A DNA stretch of 64,000 nt, from positions 1-64,000 of the forward strand of contig JAFXZT010000156.1 of NCBI GenBank assembly GCA_017541145.1, given 5' to 3'. Made by a program: the position numbers and the translations under genes. This DNA comes from Bacteroidales bacterium (GTDB lineage: Bacteria > Bacteroidota > Bacteroidia > Bacteroidales > UBA3824). Below are positions 16,014-27,330 of this stretch, piece by piece (within the stretch, counting starts at the first letter, position 1; each line of letters opens with the position of its first letter). The notes beneath the pieces were generated by a model that saw only the letters and a program-made list of their open reading frames with translations, did not search any database and was not told the origin of the DNA.

Positions 16014-16430
16014 ATGAACAGTCAAGGAAGAAAAACATGCGAAGAACTCAAGCGAATACGAAAAATAATCGCTGAGAAAAATGGAATACCTTACGAAATA
16101 CCTGTGTGCAATCATACAGGACCTTGCGCGGGAACGTGTCCGCGTTGTGAATCCGAAATCTGTTATCTTGAACAGCAACTTACGATTCGTAAATCTCTTG
16201 GCAAAAAGGTTTTGGTAGCCGGATTGGCTGTCAGTTTAAGCGTTTTGTCATCGGGCTGTATGTGCAATTCTATTATTGAACCTCAGGTTAACGGATATTT
16301 GGAGCCTAATCCTCCTTCTATTGATGAGGTAGTCGGTGATGTGCCTTTTATTGAAGATTCTGTTTCCGATGTCGTTGATACGTTGGTAAATGATGCGGCT
16401 ACAGATTGTAACAAAAAATCAAAAAAATAA
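16014..16430 (+). CDS. Short protein with the four-cysteine module and a membrane segment
   Basis: 138 residues. It is the most diverged family member, with VCNHTGPCAGTCPRCESE (C-x5-C-x3-C-x2-C) at about residues 31-48, then YLEQQLTIRKSLGKK and a hydrophobic segment at 65-82. That segment ends in LSSGC, which resembles a lipobox but lies far from the N-terminus, so lipidation is uncertain. The remaining 55 residues are acidic and low-complexity, with no TonB or CarboxypepD domain. It is either a minimal form of the family or a member that lost its C-terminal domain. It follows the direct-repeat cluster and ends at a shared terminator. Confidence 0.7.
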   Translation: MNSQGRKTCEELKRIRKIIAEKNGIPYEIPVCNHTGPCAGTCPRCESEICYLEQQLTIRKSLGKKVLVAGLAVSLSVLSSGCMCNSIIEPQVNGYLEPNPPSIDEVVGDVPFIEDSVSDVVDTLVNDAATDCNKKSKK

Positions 16431-16474
16431 TTTTCGGTTGTTGTGGCGTGTGAACCCCAAAAAAACATCAAAAT

Positions 16475-16506
16475 AAAAAATGGCGGATAATTGGTCCGCC
16501 ATTTTT
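16475..16506. terminator. Bidirectional terminator
   Basis: AAAAAATGGCGGA and TCCGCCATTTTT form a 12-bp stem with A and T runs on either side. It separates the plus gene ending at 16430 from the minus receptor operon ending at 16522. Confidence 0.85.
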
Positions 16507-16521
16507 ATTTTTGTAATAGTA

Positions 16522-18741
16522 TTAAAAAGAAGTGTATTTGTCGTCAAGTTCAGGATTAGAATCCTTGCTGATATATCCGCTGTCTTTTGTTTTGACGGTT
16601 GATTCTTCTTTCTTTCCGTAGTCTGTATTCAAACCGTCGAAAATATCAGAATCATCGTTGTCGTCATCGTTGGGTGTGGGTTCTTTTTCTTTTTTATCGT
16701 ATTCGTCTTCTACTTGATTTATACTATTGTTGTTGATAGTGTCAAGAGAATTGTAAATCAATGCATCGATGTCTTTTTTAGCGTTGAAATCCAAATTGAT
16801 GTCGTTCAATTCTATTAATTTGGATTTTAGGTTGAGTATCATCTGAGTATGTTGTTGAATACTGTTGATAATACTGTTTTTGTTTTGAGCTTCTTTGGCA
16901 TTGAGTTTAAAGAAATCAACCGCGATGTCCAAAGCCTTGATTTTATCGGAAAATTGTTGTGAATAGTTATACATCGCATCTACATTTTGAGTGTTGTTTG
17001 CTGCAATATCCACGAGTTGAAGTATAGCACGGCTGATATTATATGTCATAGTAAGCTGTTGAGAACAAATTTCCGAGATATCAGTAATTTTTTCTACTGC
17101 TTCTTGAATTTTCGGGGAAATTTTTCTGATAAGTGCAACCGATTGTTCAGTTGTTTTTAGCGACCATGACGATGATTCGTTAATTTCAGTAGAAGCTGAC
17201 TGACAACGTTCTGCAAGATTTCTGATTTCGGTAGCCACTACAGCAAATCCTTTTCCGTGATCTCCGGCGCGGGCAGCTTCTACGGCTGCGTTTATCGCCA
17301 AAAGGTCGGTTCGGGACGATATTTCGTTGATTATTTGTATTTTGTCAATTACATTTTGTATACAATTGAGAGTATTTTCCGATGAAGCCGTTATTGTTGT
17401 AACATCTTGGGCAATAGTATCGGAATTATCTTTGGTTTCTTTTGCTTTTGTCGCGCTCTTTTGTATTGAGTTGGTGATTTCTTCTATTGAAGATGAAATT
17501 TCTTGCACTGCATTTGCCTGAGTTTTGGCATCGCGTGTAAGATGCTCCACTGCGGTTTGAAACGGTGTACTGTCTTCAAAAATCTGTTGTGTATCTTTTC
17601 TGATTATTTGTACTACCTCCTGAACCTTTGACTGCATGGTTTCGATATTCTTTTTCAGAATTCCGAATTCGTCTTGTGATCTTATTTCTTTGGCGGCATT
17701 GGAGAACATTATACCTTCGGCAAAGTCGTTGGCAAATTGGTTTACTTGTTTTAACGGTTTTAATACTACACGGTTTGTAATATTTCTGATTCCGATCATT
17801 ACTAATGCTAATACAATCAGACTGAGTATAATCATTACAATCAAACAGAAATACGAAGTCCAATTAAGCCATAAGGTCTTAACATTGAGTGACAAACCTA
17901 TTTCGCAGTCCGGCACTATGGCATAGAAACATGTAAATTGATCGCCTTCGTTGTTTTCAAAATTTCCTACGATACATGATTGATCCAAATGGAAGTTGGC
18001 ATATTCAATCAGAGTATCCAATCCTTTGAACTGTCTTACTTTAGTTTTGGTGAAGTCAAAATTTATTATTGTGTCATCTACATAAATACGTGAATTTCCT
18101 TCTCTGTTAGTAAGAGTTAAGAATCCGTAGCCGTTTGCTTTTACTGTTGATAATACACTGTCTATTTCGCTGCAACTGAATCCGATAGACAAGATTGCTC
18201 CTATGGAATCGTGTCTTGAATATATCGGTATTGCTACGTCTATGATATTTGTTCCTAAATCTTGGGGCAGAGTAATATACTTGTTTTGTTTTTGTTTGTA
18301 TATTTTCTGATATGCTTTTGTATGACGGTAATTTATCGTATCTTTTTGATTTACCAAAGTATTAAAAGTTTCGCCGGTTTGCGGATACGATACGCTGATA
18401 TATTCGTAAGGGTTTGGAGATTTTTTCAGCATCTTTTTGCATTTTTCCAAATATTCCATCGGTTCGATACCGTCATTATATTCTTGACGCAAGAAAAACA
18501 CTTCTGTTTCGTAGGCTTTTATCGTCTTGTTGAAAAGTTTTATTTGCGAAATTACCGATTGTTTTGTCATCAATTGGGTTGTGCGGTCGTTACCTGTAGA
18601 TACAGTTTTATAGATGATAATATCCATTACAACGATAAGTATAATCATTGTAGGAATTATCATTATTAGATATTTACCCCAAACAGTTTTGGGCTTTTTA
18701 CCCAATGCGTTTTGTATTTTGTTTATTAATCTCCACTTCAT
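16522..18741 (-). CDS. Methyl-accepting chemotaxis protein, receptor 5 of operon, with C-terminal KYTSF tail
   Basis: 739 residues. TM1 (about 22-47), a periplasmic dCache-like sensor (about 48-289), TM2 (about 290-317), HAMP (about 318-370) and a cytoplasmic methyl-accepting domain with the signalling tip [19 protein letters not shown] near 474-492. After the coiled coil comes an acidic linker of about 70 residues ([14 protein letters not shown]) ending exactly in K-Y-T-S-F. This fits the x-[WFY]-x-x-[FYW] pentapeptide that tethers CheR/CheB in other bacteria. The gene is last in a five-gene operon and is followed by a terminator. The ligand is unknown. Confidence 0.9.
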   Translation of the reverse strand: MKWRLINKIQNALGKKPKTVWGKYLIMIIPTMIILIVVMDIIIYKTVSTGNDRTTQLMTKQSVISQIKLFNKTIKAYETEVFFLRQEYNDGIEPMEYLEKCKKMLKKSPNPYEYISVSYPQTGETFNTLVNQKDTINYRHTKAYQKIYKQKQNKYITLPQDLGTNIIDVAIPIYSRHDSIGAILSIGFSCSEIDSVLSTVKANGYGFLTLTNREGNSRIYVDDTIINFDFTKTKVRQFKGLDTLIEYANFHLDQSCIVGNFENNEGDQFTCFYAIVPDCEIGLSLNVKTLWLNWTSYFCLIVMIILSLIVLALVMIGIRNITNRVVLKPLKQVNQFANDFAEGIMFSNAAKEIRSQDEFGILKKNIETMQSKVQEVVQIIRKDTQQIFEDSTPFQTAVEHLTRDAKTQANAVQEISSSIEEITNSIQKSATKAKETKDNSDTIAQDVTTITASSENTLNCIQNVIDKIQIINEISSRTDLLAINAAVEAARAGDHGKGFAVVATEIRNLAERCQSASTEINESSSWSLKTTEQSVALIRKISPKIQEAVEKITDISEICSQQLTMTYNISRAILQLVDIAANNTQNVDAMYNYSQQFSDKIKALDIAVDFFKLNAKEAQNKNSIINSIQQHTQMILNLKSKLIELNDINLDFNAKKDIDALIYNSLDTINNNSINQVEDEYDKKEKEPTPNDDDNDDSDIFDGLNTDYGKKEESTVKTKDSGYISKDSNPELDDKYTSF

Positions 18742-18778
18742 AACGCTATGCTATTTAAAAAAAGTCGTGATTATTTTT

Positions 18779-20800
18779 TTATTTGCTTTTGCCGTCTTGC
18801 GGTGTATTGAGTTCGTCGTTATTTATTTCGCCTGCTTTTTTGCCGAGCAGTTGATTTCTCAAACGTATAATCTCGTTGGTATGAGCTTCTATTTCGTTTA
18901 TAATATCTTCGTTGTCGTTGTAATTTGCGGAATCCAACTTAAAGAAGTCAACCGAAATATTCAGCGATTGCGATTCGTCGTTGATATCGTCAACTTTTAA
19001 TTTCAGTTTTTCTGCTGACATCGAGTTGTTTTGAGTAATATCCACAAGTTGGTCAGTAGACCGTTTTATTGCAAGAGTCATTGTAAGTTGGTCTTTGCAC
19101 GATTCCGAGATATTTGAAATTTGATCGGCAGCGTCCAAAATTATTGGTGAAATCTTGTCGATAAGTTGTACCGAATGTTCAGTAATTTTCAAACTCTCGG
19201 CCGATGAGATATTAATCTGTCTTGATGCCACTTGACAGCGTTCAGCAAGTTTACGGATTTCGGCGGCTACTACAGAAAAACCTTTACCGTTGTCGCCCGC
19301 GCGGGCTGCTTCTACCGATGCGTTTATTGCCAAGAGGTCGGTACGGGATGTAATTTCGTTGATTACTTGTGCTTTTTCGATTACACTCTTGATACATTCC
19401 AGTGTACTTTCCGATGCTTGTGTGATAGTTTTGATATCTTCGGCGATGTTTTGAGAAGTAATTTGTGTTCTCATTGCCGTTTCGGTATTGTGCTGAATTG
19501 CATCTGCAATGGTATCAATTGAAGCCGAAATTTCTTCTACCGTAGCTGCTTGTGCTTGAGCATCAGATGAAATTTTTTGAATTGCTTGTTGTATTTCGTC
19601 GGAATTTTCTGCAATATTCGATGAACTGTTGCGGATAGAGTTTACAACTTCGCTTACTTGTTGTTGCATCATAATCAAATTATCGCGCAACATCCCCATT
19701 TCGTCTTCGGTTTTTATTTTGGTGATTTCGTTTGAAAACAATTTACCGTCGGCAAAATCGGTTGTAAATTTGTTGACATTTTTTAGCGGATTTAGCACCA
19801 TAGTATATGTTACAGCACGTACAATTCTGGTAATTACTACTACTAACAGTATGCCGGTAACTATCAAAAGTGCAAGAGTGATGTATACATCTTTGTATAA
19901 AAGTATTTCCGGAATATTGATACTCATTCCCCAATGTACGCCCGGCACCATTGTAAAGTGTATCAGCATCTTGCTACCGTTAGGCGCATAATAGTGTTTC
20001 ATACCGCGTATACGTTTTACTTCGCCGATATTCGGACATTCTGTTTCTGAGTAAACTTCGGAAATGGCTTTTTTTACACCTTTGAATCCGCGTTCCTGAA
20101 GATTATCTACAGGTACATTGTTTATAGCGCCGTTGTAATATATTCTTAAAAACATATCATCGCTTACAAGACATGCAAAACCTTCGCCGTTTACTTTCAT
20201 GTCGATAAGTTCGTTGTCGATGTATTCTGTCGGAATATACGATGTTAAAATACAAGCGATAGAATCCTTATTTTTTTTGTCGTAGACCGGAATCGATGCT
20301 GAAAAACATTCTAAACTGTCACGCAAAATTCCCTGCTTTTCTACATGCATAAGTACAAGATTCTCTCCTTGCATTATCTTTTTGAACCATGTTGTTTCCT
20401 TTTGGTTTTGAGGATCTTCACCGTTGATATTGGTGTATGAAGTTCCGTCCGGCATTGTTACTCTGGCGTATACCCATTTGTTGTGATGCTTAGGAGCAAA
20501 ACTGGCATACGTCTTATCCAAAAAAGTATTTATATCCGACGGATTAAGTTTTTTGCTCAATTCGTGCATGTCGCTAATATAGGTGTAAAAATAGTTACCT
20601 ATATTATCGGCTTGTATTGTAACAAGTTGCAACAGCGATTGATTTGTATTGTATACCGAAGCTTTTTTTACTTCGAGATACAATATAAAATCTACAGTAC
20701 CAATAATTAATGTTAACATCGTAACAATAATTTTGATACCTTTTTTCCACATCGAAAAGTACTTTTTCTGTTTAGTTGTTGTATTTTGGTTTTTATCCAT
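18779..20800 (-). CDS. Methyl-accepting chemotaxis protein, receptor 4 of operon
   Basis: 673 residues. TM1 (about 24-44), a dCache-type periplasmic sensor with VTMPDGTSYTNINGED near 110-125 and a second Cache lobe ending near 300, TM2 (about 302-327), HAMP, and a methyl-accepting domain with [19 protein letters not shown] near 480-498. It ends in a short Lys/Ser tail without the Y-x-x-F pentapeptide. It lies 37 nt upstream of the next receptor gene. The sensor resembles those of its neighbours, so the operon arose by tandem duplication; which ligands differ cannot be read from sequence. Confidence 0.9.
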   Translation of the reverse strand: MDKNQNTTTKQKKYFSMWKKGIKIIVTMLTLIIGTVDFILYLEVKKASVYNTNQSLLQLVTIQADNIGNYFYTYISDMHELSKKLNPSDINTFLDKTYASFAPKHHNKWVYARVTMPDGTSYTNINGEDPQNQKETTWFKKIMQGENLVLMHVEKQGILRDSLECFSASIPVYDKKNKDSIACILTSYIPTEYIDNELIDMKVNGEGFACLVSDDMFLRIYYNGAINNVPVDNLQERGFKGVKKAISEVYSETECPNIGEVKRIRGMKHYYAPNGSKMLIHFTMVPGVHWGMSINIPEILLYKDVYITLALLIVTGILLVVVITRIVRAVTYTMVLNPLKNVNKFTTDFADGKLFSNEITKIKTEDEMGMLRDNLIMMQQQVSEVVNSIRNSSSNIAENSDEIQQAIQKISSDAQAQAATVEEISASIDTIADAIQHNTETAMRTQITSQNIAEDIKTITQASESTLECIKSVIEKAQVINEITSRTDLLAINASVEAARAGDNGKGFSVVAAEIRKLAERCQVASRQINISSAESLKITEHSVQLIDKISPIILDAADQISNISESCKDQLTMTLAIKRSTDQLVDITQNNSMSAEKLKLKVDDINDESQSLNISVDFFKLDSANYNDNEDIINEIEAHTNEIIRLRNQLLGKKAGEINNDELNTPQDGKSK

Positions 20801-20832
20801 AATAGTTGATTTATTAGGGGATGACTGAGTTT

Positions 20833-22824
20833 TTATGATTTATGAGCCCGTTCTATCAATTTAGATTTTAGATTAACAATTTCTTGTGTGTGTTGTTCAA
20901 TAAGATTGATAATCTCTTCATCGTTCCCGTCACGTAAATCCGTTTTGAAGAATTCTATGCAACTATTTAGAACTTTCAGCTTTTCGTTCAGACTGTCAGA
21001 AAATAAATCCATTTCTTCAGCCGATTGAGAGTTGTTGGTAGTGATATTTACAAGTTGCTCAATTGCTTTTGATATAGCAAGAGTTTTTTGCAACTGATCG
21101 CTGCAAGCCTCGGAAATTTCAGCAATTTTTTGTGCATTTTTCTGAATCCGTGGCGAAATCTTGTTGATAAGCTCAGTAGAGCGTTCAGTGATTTTTAGAG
21201 TTTCAGCTGTTGAATAATTAATTTCACCTGAAGCCTCCTGACAGCGTTCTGATAATTTACGGATTTCGTCGGCTACTACGGCAAAACCTTTACCGTTTTC
21301 GCCTGCTCTGGCTGCCTCTACTGCGGCATTTATCGCCAGAAGGTCGGTCCGTGAGGTAATTTCGTTGATTACGCGGGCTTTTTCTATTACATTTTGCATA
21401 CAAGATAATGTTTCTTGTGATGCCTTGTATACTGAAACGATATCGTCTGATATTCGTTTGGAATTTTCGGTAGTTGCCAATGCGTTTTCTGTATTTTGTT
21501 TTATAGTGTCCATTACATTTTCTATACTTGCCGAAATTTCTTCTACTGTAGCCGATTGTGTTTGAGCGTCGTCTGAAATTTTCGAGATGGAATTATTCAG
21601 AGTCTGACTCTCATTGGATATTTCTTGCGAATTGATTTTGATGTTTTGAACCACCTCTGTTACTTTTTCTTGCATTTTCTTGAGGTTCATTTTCATCTTA
21701 TTCATTTCGGTAGTGTTTACAGCTATATTGTCAATGGCTTTTGAGAATGTTAAACCGTTGGCAAAATCGTTTGTAAAGTGATTTACGGCTTCTATCTGTT
21801 GTATAATTGTACGTCTTGTAAATTTCTTTACTGCCAAATATATACCAATTATTACAAGTATTGATGTTAATGACATTACCAACAGCAAGATGTAATAATC
21901 TTTGTAGAATAATATTGCCGGAAGTCCGAGTGCTATTGACCAATCTTTTAATTCGGGTATAGGAGCGTAGAATACCAAAATTTTGAGTCCGAAACTTGCT
22001 TCGTATTCTGTTTGTAAGTGCTCGTCTTTTATTGTGTAATTGTGTTCTTCCAAGTTATGAAATATTGTATAAAACAATTCTTCAAAACCTTTTGCACCTT
22101 TGTCAATCCATATTTGAGCATTAAGAGTTGCTACTTCGCCTTTGTATTTTATGCGCAGAGTTTTATCTTTGTTGGCAAGACAGCAATCGCCTTGACCGTT
22201 GATTTTCAAGAGCATAAAATCGTCCAATTCTTTTGCCGGAAAGTATGCTGTTATCGCTGCTAATATGCTGTCGTTTTTTATTACCGGCAGCGATACGCTG
22301 TACATCAACGAATCGGGCGACAATACATCCGACGGTAATGCCAAATCAAATGATTTGTCTAATTTGTTTATAAATATTTCTTTGAAATATCTTCTGTCGT
22401 TTGCCGGCATTTTATCTTTTCCGGTAATATTGTTGTAAGATGTTCCGTCGGGAAATGTCAAACGAAAATATGACCATTGTTCCGGTAGTTTTTGCATAAA
22501 TGATTTTTCCAATATCATACTTTTCTCGATGTTTTCTATATCAAGTATACTTCTGAATAGTGTTAAATCATTTACATAGTGTTTTACTTTTTCGCTGATG
22601 TTGTTGGCTTCTATTTTCAAAGTCTGTTTTAGTGTATCGGACGTATTTTCTCCTAATACATAGAATACCATTATGTAAACAATGATATTCATTGTAATAA
22701 TAAGACTTGTTGCTACCGGCATAATTTTTTTGAGAAATTCTGTACTTAGAGACATCCCTTTATGCTTTTTCTCTTTAGTCTTAATGATTTTAGTCTCTTG
22801 TATTTCACTATTTTCTTTTCCCAT
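20833..22824 (-). CDS. Methyl-accepting chemotaxis protein, receptor 3 of operon
   Basis: 663 residues. TM1 (about 33-55), dCache-type sensor with [16 protein letters not shown] near 128-143, TM2 (about 306-328), HAMP-like segment and methyl-accepting domain with [19 protein letters not shown] near 485-503. It ends shortly after the conserved [15 protein letters not shown] helix, with no linker or pentapeptide. It is probably dependent on neighbouring receptors for any CheR-based methylation, as low-abundance receptors are in enteric bacteria (inference). It lies 32 nt from the next gene. Confidence 0.9.
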   Translation of the reverse strand: MGKENSEIQETKIIKTKEKKHKGMSLSTEFLKKIMPVATSLIITMNIIVYIMVFYVLGENTSDTLKQTLKIEANNISEKVKHYVNDLTLFRSILDIENIEKSMILEKSFMQKLPEQWSYFRLTFPDGTSYNNITGKDKMPANDRRYFKEIFINKLDKSFDLALPSDVLSPDSLMYSVSLPVIKNDSILAAITAYFPAKELDDFMLLKINGQGDCCLANKDKTLRIKYKGEVATLNAQIWIDKGAKGFEELFYTIFHNLEEHNYTIKDEHLQTEYEASFGLKILVFYAPIPELKDWSIALGLPAILFYKDYYILLLVMSLTSILVIIGIYLAVKKFTRRTIIQQIEAVNHFTNDFANGLTFSKAIDNIAVNTTEMNKMKMNLKKMQEKVTEVVQNIKINSQEISNESQTLNNSISKISDDAQTQSATVEEISASIENVMDTIKQNTENALATTENSKRISDDIVSVYKASQETLSCMQNVIEKARVINEITSRTDLLAINAAVEAARAGENGKGFAVVADEIRKLSERCQEASGEINYSTAETLKITERSTELINKISPRIQKNAQKIAEISEACSDQLQKTLAISKAIEQLVNITTNNSQSAEEMDLFSDSLNEKLKVLNSCIEFFKTDLRDGNDEEIINLIEQHTQEIVNLKSKLIERAHKS

Positions 22825-22882
22825 GGTATTTAGTTCGCCTTTTTTCGTGTTTTTTAATGTAGTATTATATTGTAATTAATTT

Positions 22883-25123
22883 TTAAAAATTTTCATAACC
22901 GTTGTCGAGATCCATATTAAGTTTTACACCCGGCTTGTGACCGTTGTTTTCCGGCTCGTGAGGAGTATATTCCTTGTTCGGGGCTTGTGGCTTCGGCTCG
23001 GAAGTATTCTCCTGAGGTTTTTCTTCTTGTTCGATGTCTTGGTTGTCTTTATCTTTTTTCAATTTATTGATTTCATTTTCAACTTCTTGGTTGATATCCG
23101 TTTGTCCGGGTACTTGCGCATTTCTGTAATTGTTGATTTCGTTAGCCTCGGTGAGTGCCTTGTCTATTTCGGCATTTACTTCCTTGGTTTCGTCGTTGGT
23201 CATTGCTACTGCCACAAGTTGTTTTTTCAGTTTAAGAATCTCTACCGAATGATCGTCTATTTGTTTTATAATTTCCTTGCGGTCTACATCATCATTTGAT
23301 GTAAGTTTCAGAAATTCTACGCTTTGTGACAATGCTTTGATTTTTATCAACAATTCTTTGGCGTATTCCGACATCTCCTCTGAAGATTTGCTGTTGTTTG
23401 ACGAGATGTCTACAAGTTGCATAATAGATTTGCTGATAGCCATTGTCATCGACAGCTGTTCGGCACACGATGTAGAAATCTCGGCAATTTTTTGAGCAGT
23501 CTCGCTAATTCTTGGAGAGATTTTGTCTACAAGCTCCACAGCTTCTTGTGTAACTTTTAAACTTTCTGCCGATAATGAGTTGATTTCAGCTGAAGCTTGT
23601 TTAGAATTTTCAGCAAGTTTTCGGATTTCGGCGGCTACCACAGCAAAACCTTTGCCTTCTTCGCCCGCTCTTGAGGCTTCTACTGAGGCATTTATCGCAA
23701 GCAAATCGGTGCGTGATGCTATTTCGTCAACTATTTTGATTTTTGCTATTACATTTTCAATTCTCTTGAGCGAAGTTTCTGAGGCTGATGTTACTTTCTG
23801 AATATCTTCCGAAATTTTTTCTGCGTTGCCTTTGGTCTCGGCTGTTTTGTCGTTTATCAATTGAATAGAATCCGAAATCTGGTCAATAGAAGTAGAAATC
23901 TCCTCTACTGCTGTTGATTGTGTTTGAGCATCATCGGAAATTTTTTCTACTGCATTTTTCCATTTCTGAGTGCCGGTAACAAATTCGCGTGTTGTTCCTC
24001 TGATATTATTAACAATAGTTACCAAGTGTTGCTGCATTTTCAGCAAACTGTTTTTCATTGTAATAAGTTCTGTATTTGCATTCATATTTTCGGCAGCGTT
24101 GGAATAAAGTTTTCCGTCCGAAAAGTCTTTCGCAAATCTGTTTACCTCGTTTAGCGGAATTATTACATTTCGTTTGGTAACATATTTCAGAACCATAAGC
24201 ACTGATATAAATGTAATGATACCTAATATTACAAGTACCGTAAGTACAAGATTGACAGTAGAGAGCAATTGTTTTTGCGGAATATTGATAGCTACTGCCC
24301 ATGGTGTACCTTTTATTTTTGCAAAATATACAACTACAGGCGATTTTTTGTAATAATAATCACCTTTGAAATGGTTGGATTTTGCATTTAACCCTTCAGT
24401 TAAAACTTGAAACAATCCTTGAGTTTCCGTTTCCTCCAATTGCAAAGCCGAAATAGTTCTTAATTGCGGATACGATGTTCTGAAATTGTATTCTTCGTCG
24501 ATAAGAGCTCCATAACCGTTACCGTTGATTTTCATGCTTACAAGCAATTCGTCAAGTGTGTGGGTGGAGAATGTTGACGACAATGAAGCTATTATTTTGC
24601 CATCGTCGTTTTTTACAGGTATTGATACACTTATTACATCATCGTCCAACAAATCGGTGTGATGAGCCATTCTGAAAGAAATTGGCTTTTGTTCTATAAA
24701 TATTTCCTTATAGTATTTTCTTATTTTCGGGTCTATTGTATCTTTTCCCGTCAGATTGGTCCAAGTTTCGCCATTCGGGAGAGTTACTCTCAAGTATGCG
24801 TATTCGTTGGTATGTGAATACAGATATTTGTTGGCTTTTTTGATAAAGCCGTCAACATCTGTGGGGTCAAATTCTGTTTTTAACAAATTCATGTCGTCGA
24901 TGTAACGGTAAAATATTTTGCTGATATTGTCGCTCTGTACCGTCACCAACTGAATGGCCATGTCTCTCGTGTTTTTCTTGATGTCGTTTGTAATAATTTT
25001 GTATACAGCCACATCCATCAACATTATCAAGACAAACAATACAGGAAATGTAAATCTCATGTATTTTGCCCAAATAGTGTTTGATTGTAATATTTTTATA
25101 ATCTTTTCTTTTGTATTATTCAT
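22883..25123 (-). CDS. Methyl-accepting chemotaxis protein, receptor 2 of operon, with C-terminal GYENF tail
   Basis: 746 residues. TM1 (about 20-43), dCache-type sensor with [16 protein letters not shown] near 113-128, TM2 (about 284-309), HAMP, and methyl-accepting domain with [19 protein letters not shown] near 463-481. A long Glu/Pro/Asn-rich linker of roughly 100 residues ([18 protein letters not shown]) ends exactly in G-Y-E-N-F, a second match to the CheR-tethering pentapeptide pattern. Both long receptors of the operon carry such a tail; the three short ones do not. It lies 58 nt from the next gene. Confidence 0.9.
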   Translation of the reverse strand: MNNTKEKIIKILQSNTIWAKYMRFTFPVLFVLIMLMDVAVYKIITNDIKKNTRDMAIQLVTVQSDNISKIFYRYIDDMNLLKTEFDPTDVDGFIKKANKYLYSHTNEYAYLRVTLPNGETWTNLTGKDTIDPKIRKYYKEIFIEQKPISFRMAHHTDLLDDDVISVSIPVKNDDGKIIASLSSTFSTHTLDELLVSMKINGNGYGALIDEEYNFRTSYPQLRTISALQLEETETQGLFQVLTEGLNAKSNHFKGDYYYKKSPVVVYFAKIKGTPWAVAINIPQKQLLSTVNLVLTVLVILGIITFISVLMVLKYVTKRNVIIPLNEVNRFAKDFSDGKLYSNAAENMNANTELITMKNSLLKMQQHLVTIVNNIRGTTREFVTGTQKWKNAVEKISDDAQTQSTAVEEISTSIDQISDSIQLINDKTAETKGNAEKISEDIQKVTSASETSLKRIENVIAKIKIVDEIASRTDLLAINASVEASRAGEEGKGFAVVAAEIRKLAENSKQASAEINSLSAESLKVTQEAVELVDKISPRISETAQKIAEISTSCAEQLSMTMAISKSIMQLVDISSNNSKSSEEMSEYAKELLIKIKALSQSVEFLKLTSNDDVDRKEIIKQIDDHSVEILKLKKQLVAVAMTNDETKEVNAEIDKALTEANEINNYRNAQVPGQTDINQEVENEINKLKKDKDNQDIEQEEKPQENTSEPKPQAPNKEYTPHEPENNGHKPGVKLNMDLDNGYENF

Positions 25124-25135
25124 GGCAGTTTAATT

Positions 25136-27139
25136 TTATTGGTTGAGATTGTTTTCGTTTTCAGAGTTGCCCAAAGCTGCTTTTTGTTCACGCTCGTATT
25201 CAGCAACTTCGGCATCGTGAAGCTCCTTACGCTCAAGATCTTTTCTCAATTGTGTAATCCTTTCGGAGTGAGCTTTTATCAATGAGCCGATTTCTTCTAT
25301 TCTTTCGGTACGGGCATCGTTTAGTTTAAAGAATTTTATCGTTTGATTTAGCAAATTGGCATATTTTGTAAAATTGTCCGATTTGACAGATAAAATATCT
25401 GACAACGATGAATTTTCAATAGAAATATTCGCAAGTTGCTGAATAGCATTATTAATCTGGTCGGCACCGTTGCGCTGTTCTGTACATGCCAAAGCTATTT
25501 CCGAAACTTTTTCCGCATTGTCTTTTATACGCGGAGTAATCTTTTCAATCATCGAAGTAGACTGTTCGGTAATTGCAAGAGTTTGGTTTGAAGCCTCGTC
25601 AATCTGTACGGATGCAATCTTGCTGCGTTCTGCCAATTTCTTGATTTCGGTAGCCACAGTAGAGAAACCTTTGCCGTTTTCGCCTGCTCGTGATGCTTCT
25701 ACAGCTGCATTTACCGCCAACAAGTCGGTTTTCTTGGCTATATCGTTGATAATCTTGATTTTTTCTATAATCATTTTCGTACTTTCCAAAGTCTTGTCGG
25801 AGGCTTGGGCTACAAGGGCAATATCTTGGGCAATCGATTCTGAATTATATTTTGTGTTTTCAGCATTGGCTGCGGTCTGAGATATTGACGATGTCATCTC
25901 CTGAATGGTTGTAGAAATCTCTTCAACTGCCGAAGCTTGGTCGCTTACACTTTCTTGTATCTGATCTGTTGAATGATTGAGATTCTTACTGTTTTCAACG
26001 ATGTTTTCTATTTCTTTCTTTATTACCGATGTGGTTTCTATCAACTTGGTTGCCATCTTGTTGACACTCATGTAGACTTGACCTATCTCGTTTTCGTTTT
26101 CTACTTTTATTTTGGATGCGTTGTACATAATACCGTTAGAAAACTCTTTCAATGCATAATTGAGTTTTATAAGCGGTTTGGTAATTTTTTGTTTGATTGT
26201 AATATACAAAATCACAAATACAATCACGAAAATCAAACAACTGCATATTGTAAACAAGTTTCTGAGTTTTGCACGATTGGCATCCAATTCGTTTTTATCG
26301 ATATGCATTGTTAAATACCAATTGCTGCCCGGAATCTTGTGGGTAACATACAACCAATGTGTACCGGTACTTTCTTCAAAAATCTCGTCTGTAGATTTTT
26401 CTAAACCTTGTATTATCTTGTTGGAAATTTCCTTGTGACCTCTCAAACCCTTGCCGTCTTTCAAACGGTATTTGTTGATCAGATTTTTGGAAGTACCTGA
26501 CATCACAACCAAAGTTTCGTTATTGTTCACGATATCGGCATTACCTTTACCCAATACTTTTATTTTGCAGATTTCATTGTTTATCATATCGGCATCTATC
26601 GCAAGGTCATAAATGCCGACAACATTTCCTTTCTTATCTTTTGCCGGTACAAGTACGATAATTACATCGTGATTTTTATCTGTAACATCAGGTTCTCGGT
26701 CGGTAATATAATATTCATCGGTGAGATTCAGCATATTTACAATACCCTTACGGTCAATTAAATCCTCAGACAATTTGTCCAAAGTACTTGTAACTTTGCC
26801 TTCAGTATTGATATAACCGCCGTAACAATAATAACCCTCGCTCGAATTTACGATTTCTTTTAATGTCATGATGCGTTCTTCTTCCGAAGCGTTGATCTGC
26901 TGACATATATGCGCTGTTCTTTTTAACTCATTTACTGTTTTTTGCAGTTCTTCTGAGATATTATTGGCATTTAGTTCTACAATCTGTTCGCATGATTTTA
27001 TAGAATTTTCCATGTTGAGCTTCTGGAACCCAATCAACAGAAAATAATCCACCGAAAGAATCATTATCGTGGTGATTGGTAATATAATCAAAATCAGTGT
27101 TGTTAACAGTGATTTGCTTTTTGGTATTGTTATTTTCAT
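25136..27139 (-). CDS. Methyl-accepting chemotaxis protein, receptor 1 of operon
   Basis: 667 residues; the first and most diverged gene of the operon. TM1 (about 11-32), a dCache_1-like sensor (about 35-285) that lacks the PDGTSYTN motif of the others and instead has [10 protein letters not shown] and [21 protein letters not shown]2 (about 291-313), HAMP ([17 protein letters not shown]) and methyl-accepting domain with [19 protein letters not shown] near 465-483. It ends in a charged tail without Y-x-x-F. It is 12 nt upstream of receptor 2. The sensor difference suggests a different ligand class. Confidence 0.9.
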   Translation of the reverse strand: MKITIPKSKSLLTTLILIILPITTIMILSVDYFLLIGFQKLNMENSIKSCEQIVELNANNISEELQKTVNELKRTAHICQQINASEEERIMTLKEIVNSSEGYYCYGGYINTEGKVTSTLDKLSEDLIDRKGIVNMLNLTDEYYITDREPDVTDKNHDVIIVLVPAKDKKGNVVGIYDLAIDADMINNEICKIKVLGKGNADIVNNNETLVVMSGTSKNLINKYRLKDGKGLRGHKEISNKIIQGLEKSTDEIFEESTGTHWLYVTHKIPGSNWYLTMHIDKNELDANRAKLRNLFTICSCLIFVIVFVILYITIKQKITKPLIKLNYALKEFSNGIMYNASKIKVENENEIGQVYMSVNKMATKLIETTSVIKKEIENIVENSKNLNHSTDQIQESVSDQASAVEEISTTIQEMTSSISQTAANAENTKYNSESIAQDIALVAQASDKTLESTKMIIEKIKIINDIAKKTDLLAVNAAVEASRAGENGKGFSTVATEIKKLAERSKIASVQIDEASNQTLAITEQSTSMIEKITPRIKDNAEKVSEIALACTEQRNGADQINNAIQQLANISIENSSLSDILSVKSDNFTKYANLLNQTIKFFKLNDARTERIEEIGSLIKAHSERITQLRKDLERKELHDAEVAEYEREQKAALGNSENENNLNQ

Positions 27140-27314
27140 AGTTATTTATAGAAAAAATCTGTTGTTATTTTCAAGGGCTAAATATACAAATTTCAGGCAA
27201 AAAAAGATAATTTTAACAAATTTTTTTTGCAAATCTTTTGATGTTATATATTCTTTGTTGATATGTTGTTGTCTGAGGTATCAAAATCCACGTGATGTTT
27301 TCGAAAAAATGTTG

Positions 27315-27322
27315 TAACTTTG
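27315..27322 (+). promoter_or_regulatory. -7 box of the hemH promoter
   Basis: TAACTTTG matches TAnnTTTG, with the A of the hemH ATG (27331) only 8 nt after it. Transcription would start at or very near the start codon, giving a leaderless or near-leaderless mRNA. The -33 region (GATGTTTT near 27293-27300) is weak. Confidence 0.5.
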
Positions 27323-27330
27323 TGCCCATT

